NCBI GenBank assembly: GCA_011620345.1
Contig: WOZJ01000009.1
Span: 1 to 6,575, forward strand
Length of the DNA stretch: 6,575 nt
Origin: Nitrospirota bacterium
GTDB taxonomy: Bacteria > UBA2233
Reading direction: 5' to 3'
This document shows positions 6,482 to 6,575 of the stretch, one piece after another (position 1 is the first letter of the stretch; each line of letters begins with the position of its first letter). The notes beneath the pieces were generated by a model. That model searched no databases and was not told where the DNA came from. It saw only the letters and a program-made list of their open reading frames with translations. Both the position numbers and the translations under genes were made by a program.

Positions 6482-6575
6482 ATGAGCGAAATCAAAAAAC
6501 TCTTTGGGACAAAGGAGGATATCAAAACCAGGGCCCAGGAGTGGCTTTCCTACATCGAGAGCAAAAAATACAAGG
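6482..6575 (+). CDS. Start of an unidentified protein, cut by the window edge
   Basis: An ATG at 6482 opens a frame of 31 codons that is still open at the window end. The peptide MSEIKKLFGTKEDIKTRAQE and the following WLSYIESKKYK are charged, helix-prone and cytoplasmic in character, with no signal peptide. A weak AAGGG (6466-6470) lies 11 nt upstream, at the end of the DctP stub, so the two may share a transcript from the promoter at 6209. The family is not recognised from so short a piece. Confidence 0.55.
   Translation, partial: MSEIKKLFGTKEDIKTRAQEWLSYIESKKYK

Noticed and set aside
1-6575. tRNA or rRNA genes, CRISPR arrays, insertion sequences, riboswitches
   Set aside because: No cloverleaf, spaced direct repeats, transposase motifs with terminal inverted repeats, or known riboswitch core was seen on either strand.

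Overview
This 6.6 kb window is a bacterial catabolic segment of about 55-58% GC (estimated by eye). Nearly all intact genes handle acyl-CoA thioesters. Gene content and style (AlkK-like acyl-CoA ligase, SCOT-type CoA-transferase, DUF35/thiolase pair, TRAP-type solute receptor) would fit a Desulfobacterota or other proteobacterial fatty-acid or aromatic-acid degrader. No taxonomic marker is present, so this is inference only.

Layout from the left. Positions 1-185 hold a coding-like minus-strand remnant with an in-frame stop. Positions 186-1802 (minus) encode an intact AMP-forming fatty acyl-CoA ligase with its own plausible promoter. Positions 1803-2314 contain no intact gene, but a plus-strand reading frame there looks like a decayed gene. 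Positions 2315-3654 (plus) carry an overlapping gene pair for the two subunits of succinyl-CoA:3-oxoacid CoA-transferase (scoA-scoB), closed by a strong hairpin terminator. Facing it, positions 5997-3747 (minus) form a two-gene operon: a thiolase-superfamily protein followed by a fusion of a DUF35 zinc-ribbon/OB-fold protein and an SCP2 sterol-carrier domain. After a divergent intergenic region with a plausible promoter comes a 64-codon stub of a TRAP-type (DctP) periplasmic receptor (6273-6467). A different partial gene begins at 6482 and runs off the window.

How the genes may work together: the ligase activates a carboxylic acid to its CoA thioester. The thiolase-fold/DUF35-SCP2 complex would cleave or condense a bulky acyl-CoA held by the SCP2 domain. 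The CoA-transferase would exchange CoA between succinyl-CoA and a 3-oxoacid such as acetoacetate. The linkage is inferred from proximity; the genes lie on both strands and are not one operon.

The most interesting item is the thiolase-fold protein. Glycine (residue 93) occupies the position of the thiolase nucleophilic cysteine, while the HDAF and GH motifs remain, and its partner is a DUF35-SCP2 fusion. The pair looks like a rearranged SCP-x. By analogy with the Ltp2-ChsH2 steroid side-chain aldolase, it may be an aldolase-type C-C lyase rather than a true thiolase.
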